This document shows positions 18,791 through 29,287 of a stretch of DNA of 51,916 nt, one piece after another. The stretch is from assembly GCA_004321735.1 (NCBI GenBank), contig SGZB01000004.1:1-51916 (forward strand), in the 5' to 3' direction. Position 1 is the stretch's first letter. Each line of letters begins with the position of its first letter. A model generated the notes under the pieces. It was given only the letters and a program-made list of their open reading frames with translations, did no database searches and had not been told where the DNA came from. The stretch comes from Flavobacteriales bacterium (GTDB lineage: Bacteria > Bacteroidota > Bacteroidia > Flavobacteriales > Flavobacteriaceae). Both the position numbers and the translations under genes were made by a program.

Positions 18791-19842
18791 AGATTTTCTT
18801 TAATTTTCTTAGAAATATAATCCCCAACCTCACTTGTTGTTGACGGGTTATTCTTATTCAAATCAGCGGTAGATATTTTGTTTTCTAATGAAATGTTTAC
18901 CGCTTTTTTTATAATCCTTGATTCTTCATTTAAATTTAAAAACTCCAACATCATTGCTGCAGATAGAATTGTTGCAATTGGATTAGCTATATTTTTGTTT
19001 TTTGCTTGTGGATATGAACCATGAATTGGTTCAAAAAGACCTCTATTTTTACCAATTGATGAAGAACATAAAATTCCAATTGATCCACCGATAACACTTG
19101 CCTCGTCTGAAATTATATCTCCAAATAAATTTTCAGTTAATATAACATCAAATTGTTTTGGGTTTATAATCATCTGCATAGCAGCATTATCTACAAACAT
19201 ATATTCGAAATTAATATCAGAGTGTTTTTTTGAAATGTTTTGGACTGTTTTTCTCCAAAGTCTTGATGTTTCCAAAACATTTGCTTTATCAATTAGTGTT
19301 ATTTTTTTTCTTCTGATTTTAGCATAATTAACTGCTATTTCAGTTACACGCTCAATTTCATTAATATTATATTCACACAAATCAGATGCTGATGTTTTTG
19401 ATGATTTTTTTTCCCCAAAATATAATCCTCCTGTAAGTTCTCTTACAATTAACATATCAACGTTTTCAATCCTGTCCTTCTTTAGTGGAGAAAATTCAAA
19501 TAACTGACTATATGATTTTACAGGTCTTAAATTAGCGTAAAGACCTAATTCCTTTCTAAGTTTAAGTAAGCCTTGTTCAGGTCTCAAAGTTGAATCAGGG
19601 TCATTGTCAAATTTTGGATCTCCAATTGCTCCAAAAAGTACAGCATCAGAATTTTTACAAGCATTTAATGTAGATTGAGGAAGGGGGTCTGAATGTTTAT
19701 CAATTGCTATTCCTCCAACATCATAATAGCTAAAATTAAAATCAATATTTCTCTTTTCAGAAATAGATTTTAGAACTTTGATTGCCTCACTAATAATTTC
19801 AGGTCCTATTCCATCACCTGGTAAAACTGCAATATTTAGCAT
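18787..19842 (-). CDS. leuB: 3-isopropylmalate dehydrogenase
   Basis: LeuB oxidatively decarboxylates 3-isopropylmalate in leucine synthesis, using NAD. The 351-residue protein has LPGDGIGPE at the N-terminus, [26 protein letters not shown], the catalytic Lys in [16 protein letters not shown], and [10 protein letters not shown] with metal-binding aspartates, then EPIHGSYPQ. It is the last gene of leuA-leuC-leuD-leuB and overlaps leuD by 7 bases. Confidence 0.95.
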   Translation of the reverse strand: MLNIAVLPGDGIGPEIISEAIKVLKSISEKRNIDFNFSYYDVGGIAIDKHSDPLPQSTLNACKNSDAVLFGAIGDPKFDNDPDSTLRPEQGLLKLRKELGLYANLRPVKSYSQLFEFSPLKKDRIENVDMLIVRELTGGLYFGEKKSSKTSASDLCEYNINEIERVTEIAVNYAKIRRKKITLIDKANVLETSRLWRKTVQNISKKHSDINFEYMFVDNAAMQMIINPKQFDVILTENLFGDIISDEASVIGGSIGILCSSSIGKNRGLFEPIHGSYPQAKNKNIANPIATILSAAMMLEFLNLNEESRIIKKAVNISLENKISTADLNKNNPSTTSEVGDYISKKIKENL

Positions 19843-20426
19843 TTTAAACTAATAAAGTTGTTAATTTTTTCTTTTTTTGAAACTAAGAAGTCGATATCAT
19901 CATAACCATTAATTAAACATGTTTTTTTATACTGATCAATATCAAAATTTATTGAATTATTGTTAAACTTTAATGTTTGATTAGGTAAATCAACTTCAAA
20001 TTTAATATCTGGTTTATTATAAATTTTATTAAAAATAATTTCTAAAGTTTCATCGCTAACTTGTATTGGTAAAATATTATTATTTAATGCATTCATTTTA
20101 AAAATATCTGCAAAAAAACTAGAGATTATTACTTTGAATCCATAGTCTTTGAGAGCCCATGCTGCATGCTCTCTACTTGACCCACAACCAAAATTTGAAC
20201 CAGAAACTAAAATTTCTCCAGAATACTTTTTGTTATTTAAAACAAAATCAAGATTAAGTTCATTTTTTTTGTTGAATCTCCAATCCCGAAAAAGATTTTC
20301 TCCAAAGTTTTTTTTGCTAGTAGCTTTTAAAAATCTTGCAGGTATAATTTGATCAGTATCAATATTTTCAACTGGTAAAGGAATAGCAGATGAAATCAAA
20401 GTTTTTATTTTATTTTTATTGTTCAT
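19836..20426 (-). CDS. leuD: 3-isopropylmalate dehydratase small subunit
   Basis: LeuD supplies the swivelling domain of isopropylmalate isomerase. The 196-residue protein has [14 protein letters not shown] and the conserved [18 protein letters not shown] place the start at ATG 20426 (MNNKNKIKT), which overlaps leuC by 11 bases and gives a normal N-terminus; an in-frame ATG at 20447 would add seven residues (MEKLLIL) and is the alternative. Confidence 0.93.
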   Translation of the reverse strand: MNNKNKIKTLISSAIPLPVENIDTDQIIPARFLKATSKKNFGENLFRDWRFNKKNELNLDFVLNNKKYSGEILVSGSNFGCGSSREHAAWALKDYGFKVIISSFFADIFKMNALNNNILPIQVSDETLEIIFNKIYNKPDIKFEVDLPNQTLKFNNNSINFDIDQYKKTCLINGYDDIDFLVSKKEKINNFISLKC

Positions 20427-21792
20427 TAATATCAATAATTTTTCCATTAACAGCCGTTGCTGCTGCCATCAATGGACTTGAAAGTATTGTTCTGGACCCT
20501 GGTCCTTGCCTTCCTTCAAAATTTCTATTAGAGGTTGAAACACATATTTCACCAGGTGGAATTTTATCGTCGTTCATAGCTAAACACGCTGAGCACCCAG
20601 GTTGCCTTATTTCAAAACCAGAACTCATAAAGATTTTATCTAACCCTTCTTTTCTTATTTCATTCAAAACATTTTGTGATCCAGGAACAATCAAGGCATT
20701 AACATTTTTAGCTTTTTTCTTATCTTTTATGTAATCTGCAACAATTCTGAAATCTTCAATTCTTGAGTTAGTACAACTTCCAATAAATACGTAATTTATT
20801 TTTTTTCCAATTAAACTTTCACCAGATTTAAAACCCATATACTCCAACGATTTAATATCTGATTTTTTATCACTTTTTGGAATTAAGTCTGAATATTTAA
20901 TTCCCATACCAGGATTAGTTCCATATGTAAGCATTGGGTATATTTCTTCCGCATCAAAGAAGTATTCTTTATCAAATTTAGCATCAGAATCAGATTTTAG
21001 ATTTTCCCATTCATTTACTTTATTATTGAATAAATCTCCTTTTGGAGCGTATGGTTTACCTTTTAGATATTCATAAGTAACTTTATCTGGTGCTATCATT
21101 CCTCCTCTAGCTCCCATCTCAATACTCATATTGCAAACAGTCATTCTACCTTCCATTGACATATCACTAAAAATGTTACCAGAATATTCGACAAAATATC
21201 CAGCTCCACCATCTGTTCCAAGTTTTGAAATTATATATAGAATAATATCTTTTGGAGTGACATTTTTATTCAATTTACCATTAACATTAACCCTCATTTT
21301 TTTTGGTTTATTTAATAGTAAGCATTGACTTGCTAAAACTTGAGCTACTTGACTTGTTCCAATACCAAATGCAATGGCACCAAAAGCGCCATGTGTAGAT
21401 GTATGACTATCTCCGCAAACTATAGTCATTCCTGGTTGTGTAATTCCAAGCTCAGGCCCAATCACATGAACAATTCCTTGATTTGGATTTCCAAGCCCAA
21501 AAAGTTCAATATTATTTTCAAAACAATTAGACTTTAGTTTTTCAACTTGATTTCTAGAAAGATCATCTTTTATCGGTAGATGTTGATTCAATGTCGGAAC
21601 ATTATGATCTACTGTAGCTAAAACTCTTTCTGGATAGAAAACTTCAAGATTCTTTTCTTTGAGCTCATCAAATGCTTGAGGACTTGTTACTTCGTGAATT
21701 AAGTGTTTATCAATAAAAAAGATATCTGGACCATTTTTAATGCTTTCAACAACATGGTTATCCCAAACTTTGTCAAATAATGTTTTTCTCAT
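20416..21792 (-). CDS. leuC: 3-isopropylmalate dehydratase large subunit
   Basis: LeuC is the [4Fe-4S] aconitase-type subunit of isopropylmalate isomerase. The 458-residue protein has [29 protein letters not shown] and cluster-ligand cysteines in IGSCTNSR and in GCSACLAMN, plus the C-terminal [12 protein letters not shown]. The start is ATG 21792 ([11 protein letters not shown]), 2 bases after the leuA stop; an in-frame TTG at 21804 lies inside leuA and is less likely. Confidence 0.95.
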   Translation of the reverse strand: MRKTLFDKVWDNHVVESIKNGPDIFFIDKHLIHEVTSPQAFDELKEKNLEVFYPERVLATVDHNVPTLNQHLPIKDDLSRNQVEKLKSNCFENNIELFGLGNPNQGIVHVIGPELGITQPGMTIVCGDSHTSTHGAFGAIAFGIGTSQVAQVLASQCLLLNKPKKMRVNVNGKLNKNVTPKDIILYIISKLGTDGGAGYFVEYSGNIFSDMSMEGRMTVCNMSIEMGARGGMIAPDKVTYEYLKGKPYAPKGDLFNNKVNEWENLKSDSDAKFDKEYFFDAEEIYPMLTYGTNPGMGIKYSDLIPKSDKKSDIKSLEYMGFKSGESLIGKKINYVFIGSCTNSRIEDFRIVADYIKDKKKAKNVNALIVPGSQNVLNEIRKEGLDKIFMSSGFEIRQPGCSACLAMNDDKIPPGEICVSTSNRNFEGRQGPGSRTILSSPLMAAATAVNGKIIDINEQ

Positions 21793-21794
21793 TT

Positions 21795-22949
21795 TTATGG
21801 ACAAGTATTATTTATTATTGATGAAAGATCATGATCCGAAATCTCTTTTTTATGATCAGCTATTTTTAAGAATTCATCATAAACCTTGTCTAATTGATTT
21901 TTAGTCAAATTCAATCCAATCTTATTAGCTCTGTAAGCAATTGCGGCTCTACCACTTCTAGCTGTCAAAATAATTAAAGATTCGTCAACACCAACATCAC
22001 TAGGATCTATAATTTCATATGTTTCTCTATTTTTTATAATACCGTCCTGATGAATACCAGAGCTGTGAGCAAATGCATTTGAGCCAACTATCGCTTTATT
22101 AGGCTGAACTACCATTCCCATAAGTTCAGAAACAAGCTTACTTGTACTATTAAGTAACTTAGCATTAATATTTGTATCTAGCTTAAGTTCTTTATGCTGT
22201 TTTAATATCATAACAACTTCTTCTAGTGAAGTATTACCTGCTCTTTCTCCAATACCATTGATCGTACATTCGATTTGCCTAGCTCCATTTATTACACCTT
22301 CAATAGAATTTGCAGTTGCTAAACCTAAATCATTATGACAATGACAAGAAATGATAGCTTTATCAATGTTAGGGACATTATTGATTAAATAATTAATCTT
22401 TTTACCGTATTGGTTAGGAAGACAGTAACCCGTAGTATCCGGAATATTTAAAATTGTCGCTCCAGCATCGATAACTTTCTCACATACTTTAGCTAAGAAT
22501 TCGTTATCAGTTCTACCGGCATCTTCTGCGTAAAATTCAATTTCATTAACAAGATTTTTTCCAAACTTTACTGCTTTATATGCTCTTTTTAAAATTTCAT
22601 CTCTGTTAGATTTGAACTTATGTTTGATATGGGAATCTGATGTTCCAATTCCTAAATGAATTCTTGAATTTTTAGCGTTTTTAAGTGCACTGGCAGCTAC
22701 TTCAATATCTTTTTCAACAGATCTAGCTAATGCACAAACTGTAGTTTCTTTTAGGACATTACAAACTTCAATAACAGACTTGAAATCACCTGGACTTGAA
22801 ATCGGAAACCCAGCTTCTATCACGTCAACACCAAGATCCTCCAACCTTTCAGCAATAATTAGCTTTTCTTTTGTTTCAAGTTTACATCCTGGAACTTGTT
22901 CTCCATCACGCAATGTTGTATCAAAAATTTGTATTTTCTTTCTTTGCAT
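21795..22949 (-). CDS. leuA: 2-isopropylmalate synthase (short form)
   Basis: LeuA condenses acetyl-CoA with 2-oxoisovalerate, the committed step of leucine synthesis. The 384-residue protein has the catalytic start [13 protein letters not shown], the metal-binding [14 protein letters not shown], and [16 protein letters not shown]. It ends soon after the linker subdomains and lacks the C-terminal allosteric domain of the roughly 520-residue enterobacterial enzyme, so leucine feedback through that domain is not expected. A citramalate or homocitrate synthase is possible by family, but the leuCDB context favours LeuA. Confidence 0.92.
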   Translation of the reverse strand: MQRKKIQIFDTTLRDGEQVPGCKLETKEKLIIAERLEDLGVDVIEAGFPISSPGDFKSVIEVCNVLKETTVCALARSVEKDIEVAASALKNAKNSRIHLGIGTSDSHIKHKFKSNRDEILKRAYKAVKFGKNLVNEIEFYAEDAGRTDNEFLAKVCEKVIDAGATILNIPDTTGYCLPNQYGKKINYLINNVPNIDKAIISCHCHNDLGLATANSIEGVINGARQIECTINGIGERAGNTSLEEVVMILKQHKELKLDTNINAKLLNSTSKLVSELMGMVVQPNKAIVGSNAFAHSSGIHQDGIIKNRETYEIIDPSDVGVDESLIILTARSGRAAIAYRANKIGLNLTKNQLDKVYDEFLKIADHKKEISDHDLSSIINNTCP

Positions 22950-22989
22950 TTGACTAAAGTTTGCTAAAATATAAAATCTTGATACAAAT

Positions 22990-23652
22990 CTACAAACACT
23001 TCCAGATATTATTCTGTGGTGTATTAGCTTTTATTTTTATTTTATTTTTTGAAACTGGGTGAATGAAGCTGATTTCATTGGCATGTAAACAAATACTTTT
23101 GTCGGAATTACTCCTTTTTGAACCATATTTTAAATCACCTTTTATAAAACATCCAATGTTAGAAAGTTGTACTCTTATTTGATGATGCCTTCCGGTTTCC
23201 AAGCTTATTTCAAGTAAAGAATAGTTATCAAGTTCTTTAAGAGTTGTGTAATGAAGAATTGCTTTCTTTGAATCTTTAGCATTTTGATCAACAATATATG
23301 ATTTATTTTGTTTCTGATTTTTTTTTAAAAAATTAATTAATGTATTTTTTTTTCTAATTGGTTTCTTTTCCACTATAGCAAGATATTTCTTTAAGATTTT
23401 TTTTTCCACCAACATTTTATTCATTCTTAAAAGAGCTTTAGAAGTTTTAGCTAAAATAAGTACACCACTAGTAGGTCTATCTAGACGGTTGACTAAACCT
23501 AGAAAAACATTACCCTTTTTGTTGTGTTTTTTTTTGAGGTAGAGTTTATATTTTTCTAGAACAGAGTTATCACCGGTTTTATCTAATTGCGAAAGTTCAC
23601 CGGGTCTTTTGTTAATAATTAATAGATGGTTATCTTCAAAAAGAATATCCAT
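22990..23652 (-). CDS. RluA-family RNA pseudouridine synthase
   Basis: This enzyme isomerises specific uridines in rRNA or tRNA. The 220-residue protein has the RluA-type motif with catalytic Asp58 ([14 protein letters not shown]) and the later [14 protein letters not shown]. It lacks an N-terminal S4 domain, as in the smaller RluA/RluC-like members, so the target position cannot be assigned. The ATG overlaps the panB stop (TAATG). A 40-base gap separates it from leuA. Confidence 0.88.
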   Translation of the reverse strand: MDILFEDNHLLIINKRPGELSQLDKTGDNSVLEKYKLYLKKKHNKKGNVFLGLVNRLDRPTSGVLILAKTSKALLRMNKMLVEKKILKKYLAIVEKKPIRKKNTLINFLKKNQKQNKSYIVDQNAKDSKKAILHYTTLKELDNYSLLEISLETGRHHQIRVQLSNIGCFIKGDLKYGSKRSNSDKSICLHANEISFIHPVSKNKIKIKANTPQNNIWKCL

Positions 23653-24467
23653 TAATACATTTCATTTTCATTTGGAAAATCAAGATTCTTTACATCATTA
23701 ATGTAATTACTTACGGCATTTTTTACTGTTTTGTTAAGATCAAGATATCTTCTTAAAAATCGTGGGTTAAATTCGTGAGTAAGGCCTAATAAATCATGTA
23801 ATACTAAAACTTGACCATCTACTTGATTGCCAGCTCCAATTCCAATTAAAGGTACAGAACTTAGTTTGGTGACTTTTTTTGCTAGTTTCGATGGAATTTT
23901 TTCTAAAACGGTTGCGAAACAACCAGCATCTTCAAGAGCTTTTGCATCACTTAAAAGTTGCTTTGCTTCTTTTTCTTCTTTAGCTCTAACCGAATAAGTT
24001 CCGAATTTATATATTGATTGAGGTGTCAGTCCTAAATGTCCCATTACAGGAATACCAGCTTTAATAATTCTTTCAATTGATTGAATAACTTCTTGACCCC
24101 CTTCTAATTTTACAGCGTGAGCACCAGATTCTTTCATAATTCTAATTGCAGACCTAAGTGCTTTTTTTGGATCTGATTGATAAGATCCGAAAGGTAAATC
24201 AACAACTACGAGAGCTCTATTAACTCCCTTTACTACAGATTTTGCATGATAAATCATTTCATCAAGAGTTATAGGAAGGGTTGTCTCATTTCCTGCAATA
24301 ACATTAGATGCAGAGTCGCCTACCAAAATAACATCAATATTAGCATCGTCAATGATTTTTGCAAAGGTGAAATCATATGCTGTTAACATACTGATTTTTT
24401 CACCATTATTTTTCATTTCTAACAGTGTATTAGTTGTAACTTTTGGATAAAAGTTTTCATTTTTCAT
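23652..24467 (-). CDS. panB: 3-methyl-2-oxobutanoate hydroxymethyltransferase
   Basis: PanB makes ketopantoate from 2-oxoisovalerate and methylene-tetrahydrofolate, the first step of pantothenate synthesis. The 271-residue TIM-barrel protein has [42 protein letters not shown] and [21 protein letters not shown], all hallmark stretches. Its product feeds the CoA pathway whose later genes coaBC and coaE are in the first part of the window, and it shares 2-oxoisovalerate with the leu operon downstream. Confidence 0.95.
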   Translation of the reverse strand: MKNENFYPKVTTNTLLEMKNNGEKISMLTAYDFTFAKIIDDANIDVILVGDSASNVIAGNETTLPITLDEMIYHAKSVVKGVNRALVVVDLPFGSYQSDPKKALRSAIRIMKESGAHAVKLEGGQEVIQSIERIIKAGIPVMGHLGLTPQSIYKFGTYSVRAKEEKEAKQLLSDAKALEDAGCFATVLEKIPSKLAKKVTKLSSVPLIGIGAGNQVDGQVLVLHDLLGLTHEFNPRFLRRYLDLNKTVKNAVSNYINDVKNLDFPNENEMY

Positions 24468-24501
24468 GGTGCTAATTTATTTAAATTAATTTAATAAACA
24501 C

Positions 24502-24526
24502 TGACATTGTGACAGTATAATACAAT
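24502..24526 (+). promoter_or_regulatory. TGACA direct repeat and palindrome before dnaK
   Basis: TGACA-TTG-TGACA-G-TATAAT lies 42-61 bases before the dnaK ATG. The same layout is found in front of lon. Overlapping it is an inverted repeat ATTGT-N11-ACAAT (24506-24526). TATAAT at 24516-24521 could act as a -10 element. The region also lies between divergent panB and dnaK, so it could influence both. Confidence 0.45.
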
Positions 24527-24562
24527 GGCATAATCATTGAAATTAATTCAAAAAAAATAATT

Positions 24563-26461
24563 ATGAGCAAAATAATTGGAATTGATTTAGGAACAACAAA
24601 TTCATGTGTTTCTGTTATGGAAGGAAACGAGCCCGTTGTAATACCTAACGCAGAAGGTAAAAGAACAACACCCTCTGTAATTGCATTTGTTGAAGGTGGT
24701 GAAATCAAAGTTGGTGATCCAGCAAAAAGACAAGCTGTTACAAACCCAACAAAAACTATTTCTTCAGTTAAAAGATTTATGGGTAGCAAATTTTCAGAAT
24801 CTAAAAATGATGCGAAAAGATCTGCTTATAAAGTAGTTAAAGGAGACAATGATACATCTCGAGTTGATATTGATGGCAGGTTATACACCCCTCAAGAATT
24901 ATCAGCTATGATTTTGCAAAAAATGAAAAAAACAGCTGAGGATTATCTTGGAACCTCTGTTTCAGAGGCTGTAATCACTGTTCCAGCTTATTTTAACGAT
25001 GCACAGAGACAAGCTACCAAAGAAGCAGGTGAGATTTCAGGTTTAAAAGTTCAAAGAATTATTAATGAACCAACAGCTGCAGCATTAGCTTATGGTTTAG
25101 ATAAATCAGGAAAAGATCAAAAGATTGCTGTTTATGATTTAGGTGGTGGAACTTTTGATATTTCTATATTGGAATTAGGTGATGGTGTTTTTGAAGTATT
25201 ATCAACAAATGGTGATACTAGACTAGGTGGAGATGATTTTGATGAAGCAATAATTCAATGGTTAGCTTTTGAGTTTGATGAGGAAAACGGTGTTGATTTA
25301 AGAAAAGACCCTATGGCACTACAAAGGTTAAAGGAAGGTGCTGAAAAAGCTAAAATTGAACTTTCCTCATCAACTCAAACGGAAATAAATTTACCTTATA
25401 TAACTGCAACAGATTCAGGACCTAAACACCTCGTTAAAACTTTAACTAGATCAAAATTTGAACAGCTTTGTGCAGATTTAGTAAAAAGGTCAATGGAACC
25501 TGTAAAAAAAGCTATTAAAGATGCTGGAATTGATAAAAAAGAAATAGATGAGGTAATTCTTGTTGGTGGTTCAACTAGAATACCAGTTATTCAAAGTGAA
25601 GTTGAGAAATTCTTTGGTAAAAAACCATCAAAAGGTGTTAATCCAGACGAGGTTGTTGCAATTGGTGCTGCTATCCAAGGAGGTGTTTTAACTGGCGATG
25701 TGAAGGATGTTTTACTTTTAGATGTGACACCACTTTCCCTTGGTATTGAAACAATGGGAGGTGTTATGACAAAGCTAATTGAATCTAATACCACTATACC
25801 TTCAAAAAAATCTCAAGTTTTCTCTACTGCAGCTGATAATCAACCATCAGTTGAAATTCATGTATTGCAGGGTGAGAGATCTATGGCTAAAGACAATAAA
25901 ACTATTGGTAGATTTCATTTAGATGGAATTCCACCTTCACCAAGAGGTGTACCGCAGATTGAAGTAACATTTGATATCGATGCAAACGGAATTATTCAAG
26001 TTACTGCTCTTGATAAAGCAACAAATAAATCTCAAGATATTAGAATTGAAGCTTCTTCAGGTTTAACTGAGGAAGAAATTGAGAAAATGAAGAAAGAAGC
26101 TGAAGCTAATGCTGAATCAGATAAAAAACTAAAAGAAGAGGCTGATAGTCTTAATAGTGCCGATACTATGATTTTTCAAACGGAGAGCCAGTTAAAAGAA
26201 TTTGGAGATAAGCTGTCTGATGATAAAAAGAAGCCTATTGAAGAAGCACTTGAAAATTTGAAAAAATCTTTTGAATCAAAGGATCTTGATGCAATAAAAA
26301 ATGATCTTGAAAAGATTAATGAAGCATGGAAAAATGCATCTGAGGAGTTGTATAAAGCTCAATCTCAGAACTCTGGTCCTGATTCAAATCAGACTGAACC
26401 AAAGTCAGATGATAAAAAAGATGACGATGTTCAAGATGTAGATTTTGAAGAAGTCAAATAG
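24563..26461 (+). CDS. dnaK: Chaperone protein DnaK (Hsp70)
   Basis: DnaK is the ATP-dependent Hsp70 chaperone. The 632-residue protein has the start [56 protein letters not shown] and [17 protein letters not shown], followed by the substrate-binding domain and an acidic tail ending near [11 protein letters not shown]. The length is normal. It is monocistronic: neither dnaJ nor grpE is beside it and a strong terminator follows. Confidence 0.97.
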   Translation: MSKIIGIDLGTTNSCVSVMEGNEPVVIPNAEGKRTTPSVIAFVEGGEIKVGDPAKRQAVTNPTKTISSVKRFMGSKFSESKNDAKRSAYKVVKGDNDTSRVDIDGRLYTPQELSAMILQKMKKTAEDYLGTSVSEAVITVPAYFNDAQRQATKEAGEISGLKVQRIINEPTAAALAYGLDKSGKDQKIAVYDLGGGTFDISILELGDGVFEVLSTNGDTRLGGDDFDEAIIQWLAFEFDEENGVDLRKDPMALQRLKEGAEKAKIELSSSTQTEINLPYITATDSGPKHLVKTLTRSKFEQLCADLVKRSMEPVKKAIKDAGIDKKEIDEVILVGGSTRIPVIQSEVEKFFGKKPSKGVNPDEVVAIGAAIQGGVLTGDVKDVLLLDVTPLSLGIETMGGVMTKLIESNTTIPSKKSQVFSTAADNQPSVEIHVLQGERSMAKDNKTIGRFHLDGIPPSPRGVPQIEVTFDIDANGIIQVTALDKATNKSQDIRIEASSGLTEEEIEKMKKEAEANAESDKKLKEEADSLNSADTMIFQTESQLKEFGDKLSDDKKKPIEEALENLKKSFESKDLDAIKNDLEKINEAWKNASEELYKAQSQNSGPDSNQTEPKSDDKKDDDVQDVDFEEVK

Positions 26462-26476
26462 TTTAAAAAAACTTTT

Positions 26477-26508
26477 AAAAACGTGCCTTCATGGCACGTT
26501 TTTTTTTA
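26477..26508 (+). terminator. Rho-independent terminator after dnaK
   Basis: A perfect 11-bp stem, AAAAACGTGCC (26477-26487) and GGCACGTTTTT (26493-26503), with a TTCAT loop runs into a T-run to 26507. It begins 16 bases after the dnaK stop. It is the clearest intrinsic terminator in the window. Confidence 0.93.
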
Positions 26509-26522
26509 TTTACAAATACTTT

Positions 26523-26939
26523 ATGACAAAGAATCAAAAGTTGAAAGTTTTTAATAAGGTCAATAAAAACACTCTAATGGATTTTATGGATATTGAATAT
26601 GTTGACATAGGTGATGATTTTTTACTAGCAAAAATGCCTGTAACAAAAAAAGTTTTTCAGCCTGAAAAATTATTGCATGGTGGGGCTTCTGTTGCTCTGG
26701 CTGAGTCTGTAGGTAGTGCAGCTTCGCACATGTATATTAATACATTAACTCATGCTGTTAGAGGAATTGAAATTTCAGCAAATCATCTAAAGGGTGTAAA
26801 AAGTGGATATGTTTTTGCAAGAGCAATCCCATTGCATATCGGAAGAACAACCCACTTATGGGAAATTAAAATTACTGATGAATCTGACAACCTAATTTCA
26901 CATTGTAAACTCACTAATATTATAATTGAAAAAAAATAA
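26523..26939 (+). CDS. Hotdog-fold acyl-CoA thioesterase, MenI-like
   Basis: This is a 138-residue PaaI/YdiI-type thioesterase. It matches the 1,4-dihydroxy-2-naphthoyl-CoA hydrolase MenI closely by eye: LLHGGASVALAESVGS (catalytic Glu61), GIEISANHLKG and PLHIGRTTHLWEIKI. MenI frees dihydroxynaphthoate for prenylation in menaquinone synthesis. The neighbour at 26991 is a MenA-like prenyltransferase, which supports that role, but substrate breadth in this family is large. The start is ATG 26523 after the dnaK terminator; longer in-frame starts would run through the terminator. Confidence 0.8.
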   Translation: MTKNQKLKVFNKVNKNTLMDFMDIEYVDIGDDFLLAKMPVTKKVFQPEKLLHGGASVALAESVGSAASHMYINTLTHAVRGIEISANHLKGVKSGYVFARAIPLHIGRTTHLWEIKITDESDNLISHCKLTNIIIEKK

Positions 26940-26967
26940 ATTAACCTTATATTTTTACTAAAAAGGT

Positions 26968-26975
26968 TAGATTTG
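26968..26975 (+). promoter_or_regulatory. -7 box for the PAS-UbiA operon
   Basis: TAGATTTG is a full match to TAnnTTTG and lies 15 bases before the ATG at 26991, giving a leader of roughly 8-11 bases. It is preceded by a short run GGTT; no TTG is seen at the expected -33 position. Confidence 0.5.
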
Positions 26976-26990
26976 CATAAATTTTTTATT

Positions 26991-28355
26991 ATGAAAAGTG
27001 TAATTACATGTGATATGGAGGGTGTAATTGAAACAATTAACCCTGAGGGAGAAAAACTTTTTGGATACTCTAAAAAAGAATTAGTTGGAAAAAAGAGAGT
27101 TTCGTTATTTTCCGCAGGTGAAATTGTAATACAAAATGTTGGGAATTGGTTAGCTCAGGCGAATAAAAAAGGTTCATATACTACTAAAACCTATTTTATA
27201 AACAAGAATGGAAGTAAGTTTAATGCTGAAATTAAAATCACGCCTACATTTGCTAATGGAAAAAATAACCCACAAACTGGATATTGTGGGATTACTGTTC
27301 CAATAGAGGAGGAGGTTAAAATTCCAATTAAATTTTCAACAATTTTCATAAAATGGGCTTTTGCCATTACTAGAGGAGGTTTTACAAGCGCTTCACTTTT
27401 TCCAATTTTTGCTTTAGCAGCTTACTTTGCTGGATCTGGTGACTCTTTGTTTAGTATTACATCATTAATCCTATGTTGTACAGGTATCGTTTTTTTACAT
27501 GTATCATCAAATCTTTTTAACGATTACTATGATGTAAAAGATGGTACTGACGGCGCAAATACAGAATACTTTAATGCTGGATTGAATTCTACAGTTCTGG
27601 AGGGTGCTCAGCTTTCAGGTGGGAGTAGAGCAATTGAACTTGGTCTTATTTCTCTTGATGGTACATTATCACTTGCCAGAAAAATGTTAGTTTTTACAGT
27701 ATTTACAACCTTTGGTTTAGTTTACAATAGCTACTTAGTCACAGGTAGTTTTGATAATTCAGTAAATATGCTATTGATAGCAATAATTGGTGGTTTGCTA
27801 GGATATTTTTATACTGCAAGACCAATTAGATTAGTTGCAAGAAGAGGCTTAGGTGAGTTAGCAATTTTTCTAACATTTGGGCCACTTCTAACATTGGGTG
27901 CACTATTCGCAATTTCATCGAATACTGTTGAGTTATTCTCACCTGAATTTTATAAAGCAATTTATATCGGAATTCCTTTTGGTTTTTTGACTACAAATAT
28001 TCTTTACATAAATCAATTTCCTGATACAAATAGTGATGCTAAAACAGGTAAAAATCACCTGATAGTAACATTTGGAAAGAAAAATGCAAGATGGGGTTAT
28101 CTATTAATTTTAATAGCTTCATTTGCATCTTCTCTTGCACTAATTCAAACTATTTCAAGTGATCTTTCATTTTTTAATGAGTACTTTTTTATTGTTGGTA
28201 ATATTATTTTATTTGTTTATGGTTTATCCGCATTTTTTAATTTATTTAAAAACTATGATAAGAGAGTGTTAGTTCACTCAAATTTAAAGACCATATATCT
28301 TCAGATATTCTATGGATTATTTATTGTTCTAGCCCTGAATTTATTTTTTATATAA
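26991..28355 (+). CDS. PAS domain fused to UbiA-family (MenA-like) prenyltransferase
   Basis: This 454-residue protein joins two modules. Residues 1-105 look like a PAS sensor: GVIETINPEGEKLFGYSKKE, then FINKNGSKFNAEIKITP. Residues 115-454 are a UbiA-type membrane prenyltransferase with about nine helices and both Asp-rich motifs, NDYYDVKDGTD (177-187) and NQFPDTNSDAKTGK (341-354), plus the MenA-like GLGELAIFLTFGP. MenA prenylates dihydroxynaphthoate in menaquinone synthesis. The start is ATG 26991; a TTG at 26973 falls inside the -7 box. A MenI-like gene lies just upstream and the CPBP ATG overlaps its stop (TAATG). A PAS sensor on a quinone-pathway enzyme is unusual. Family membership is clear; the exact aromatic acceptor is inferred. 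Confidence 0.8.
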   Translation: MKSVITCDMEGVIETINPEGEKLFGYSKKELVGKKRVSLFSAGEIVIQNVGNWLAQANKKGSYTTKTYFINKNGSKFNAEIKITPTFANGKNNPQTGYCGITVPIEEEVKIPIKFSTIFIKWAFAITRGGFTSASLFPIFALAAYFAGSGDSLFSITSLILCCTGIVFLHVSSNLFNDYYDVKDGTDGANTEYFNAGLNSTVLEGAQLSGGSRAIELGLISLDGTLSLARKMLVFTVFTTFGLVYNSYLVTGSFDNSVNMLLIAIIGGLLGYFYTARPIRLVARRGLGELAIFLTFGPLLTLGALFAISSNTVELFSPEFYKAIYIGIPFGFLTTNILYINQFPDTNSDAKTGKNHLIVTFGKKNARWGYLLILIASFASSLALIQTISSDLSFFNEYFFIVGNIILFVYGLSAFFNLFKNYDKRVLVHSNLKTIYLQIFYGLFIVLALNLFFI

Positions 28356-29287
28356 TGTTTATAACTCAAGCCCTCAATTTTAAAACTGATTGGTGGAGAT
28401 ACCTATTAGGTTTCTTCATAATTTTTATCTTCTGGCAGTTTATTGGTGCTATTCCGCTAGTTGTAGCTATGATTGCAAATTTAGATTTTAGTAATCTTGA
28501 AAGTATTGAAAATGCAAACGAATTACTATCAAATATTGGAAGTAAAAATTTGGTTCTTTTTCTTTTAATGCTAGGTTTTCTTTTTGGTTTTATTGGTCTA
28601 TATTTTGTAGTAAAAAATCTTCATCAACAAGACTTTAAATCAATAATTACATCTCGAGAAACGGTTGATTACAGAAGAATTTTACACTCTTTTTTAATTA
28701 TATTTGTTGTAAATACTTCAATGATATTTATTTCTTATGCTATTTCACCTGAATCGTTTGAGTATAATTTTAAATTAGAACCTTTCTTAATTTTACTATC
28801 AATATGTATTTTTCTTTTGCCTATTCAAACAACTTTTGAAGAACTCCTAACAAGAGGTTATTTATTACAAGGATTTGGCATTGCTTTGAAAAGTAAAGCA
28901 GCTGCATTTATATTCCCATCCTTAATCTTTGGCTTATTGCATATTTTTAATCCTGAGATTAATAAATTGGGCTATGGTTTTCTTGCTGCATATATTTTGA
29001 TGGGTATGACTTGGGGAATTTTTACGATAATGGATGATGGTAATGAATTATCAATTGGTGCTCATTATGCAAATAATTTAGTTGTTTTTTTGTTTGTAAC
29101 TGCTGACTGGCATGCTATTCAATCCGATGCGGTATTTATATCTGTTGAGGAGCCCACTATAACAAGTATGCTAATTCCTGCTTTAATATACTATCCAGTT
29201 TTAATTTATTATTTTTCAAAAAAATATAAATGGAATAATTGGTCAGAAAAACTTTTTGGAAAAATTAATATTGAGGATGAGTCTTAA
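28355..29287 (+). CDS. CPBP-family intramembrane protease (Rce1/Abi-like)
   Basis: This is a 310-residue protein with about eight membrane helices and the three CPBP motifs: EE(162-163)LLTR, FGLLH(196) and AHYANN (about residue 240). These glutamate/histidine residues form the active site in Rce1-type CAAX proteases. Bacterial members have varied or unknown substrates, some acting as bacteriocin immunity proteins. Its start codon overlaps the stop of the prenyltransferase gene, so the two are translationally coupled. Confidence 0.85.
   Translation: MFITQALNFKTDWWRYLLGFFIIFIFWQFIGAIPLVVAMIANLDFSNLESIENANELLSNIGSKNLVLFLLMLGFLFGFIGLYFVVKNLHQQDFKSIITSRETVDYRRILHSFLIIFVVNTSMIFISYAISPESFEYNFKLEPFLILLSICIFLLPIQTTFEELLTRGYLLQGFGIALKSKAAAFIFPSLIFGLLHIFNPEINKLGYGFLAAYILMGMTWGIFTIMDDGNELSIGAHYANNLVVFLFVTADWHAIQSDAVFISVEEPTITSMLIPALIYYPVLIYYFSKKYKWNNWSEKLFGKINIEDES

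Noticed and set aside
26445-26522. Longer N-terminus for the MenI-like thioesterase
   Set aside because: The extension runs through the dnaK end and its terminator hairpin; ATG 26523 gives the normal family start.
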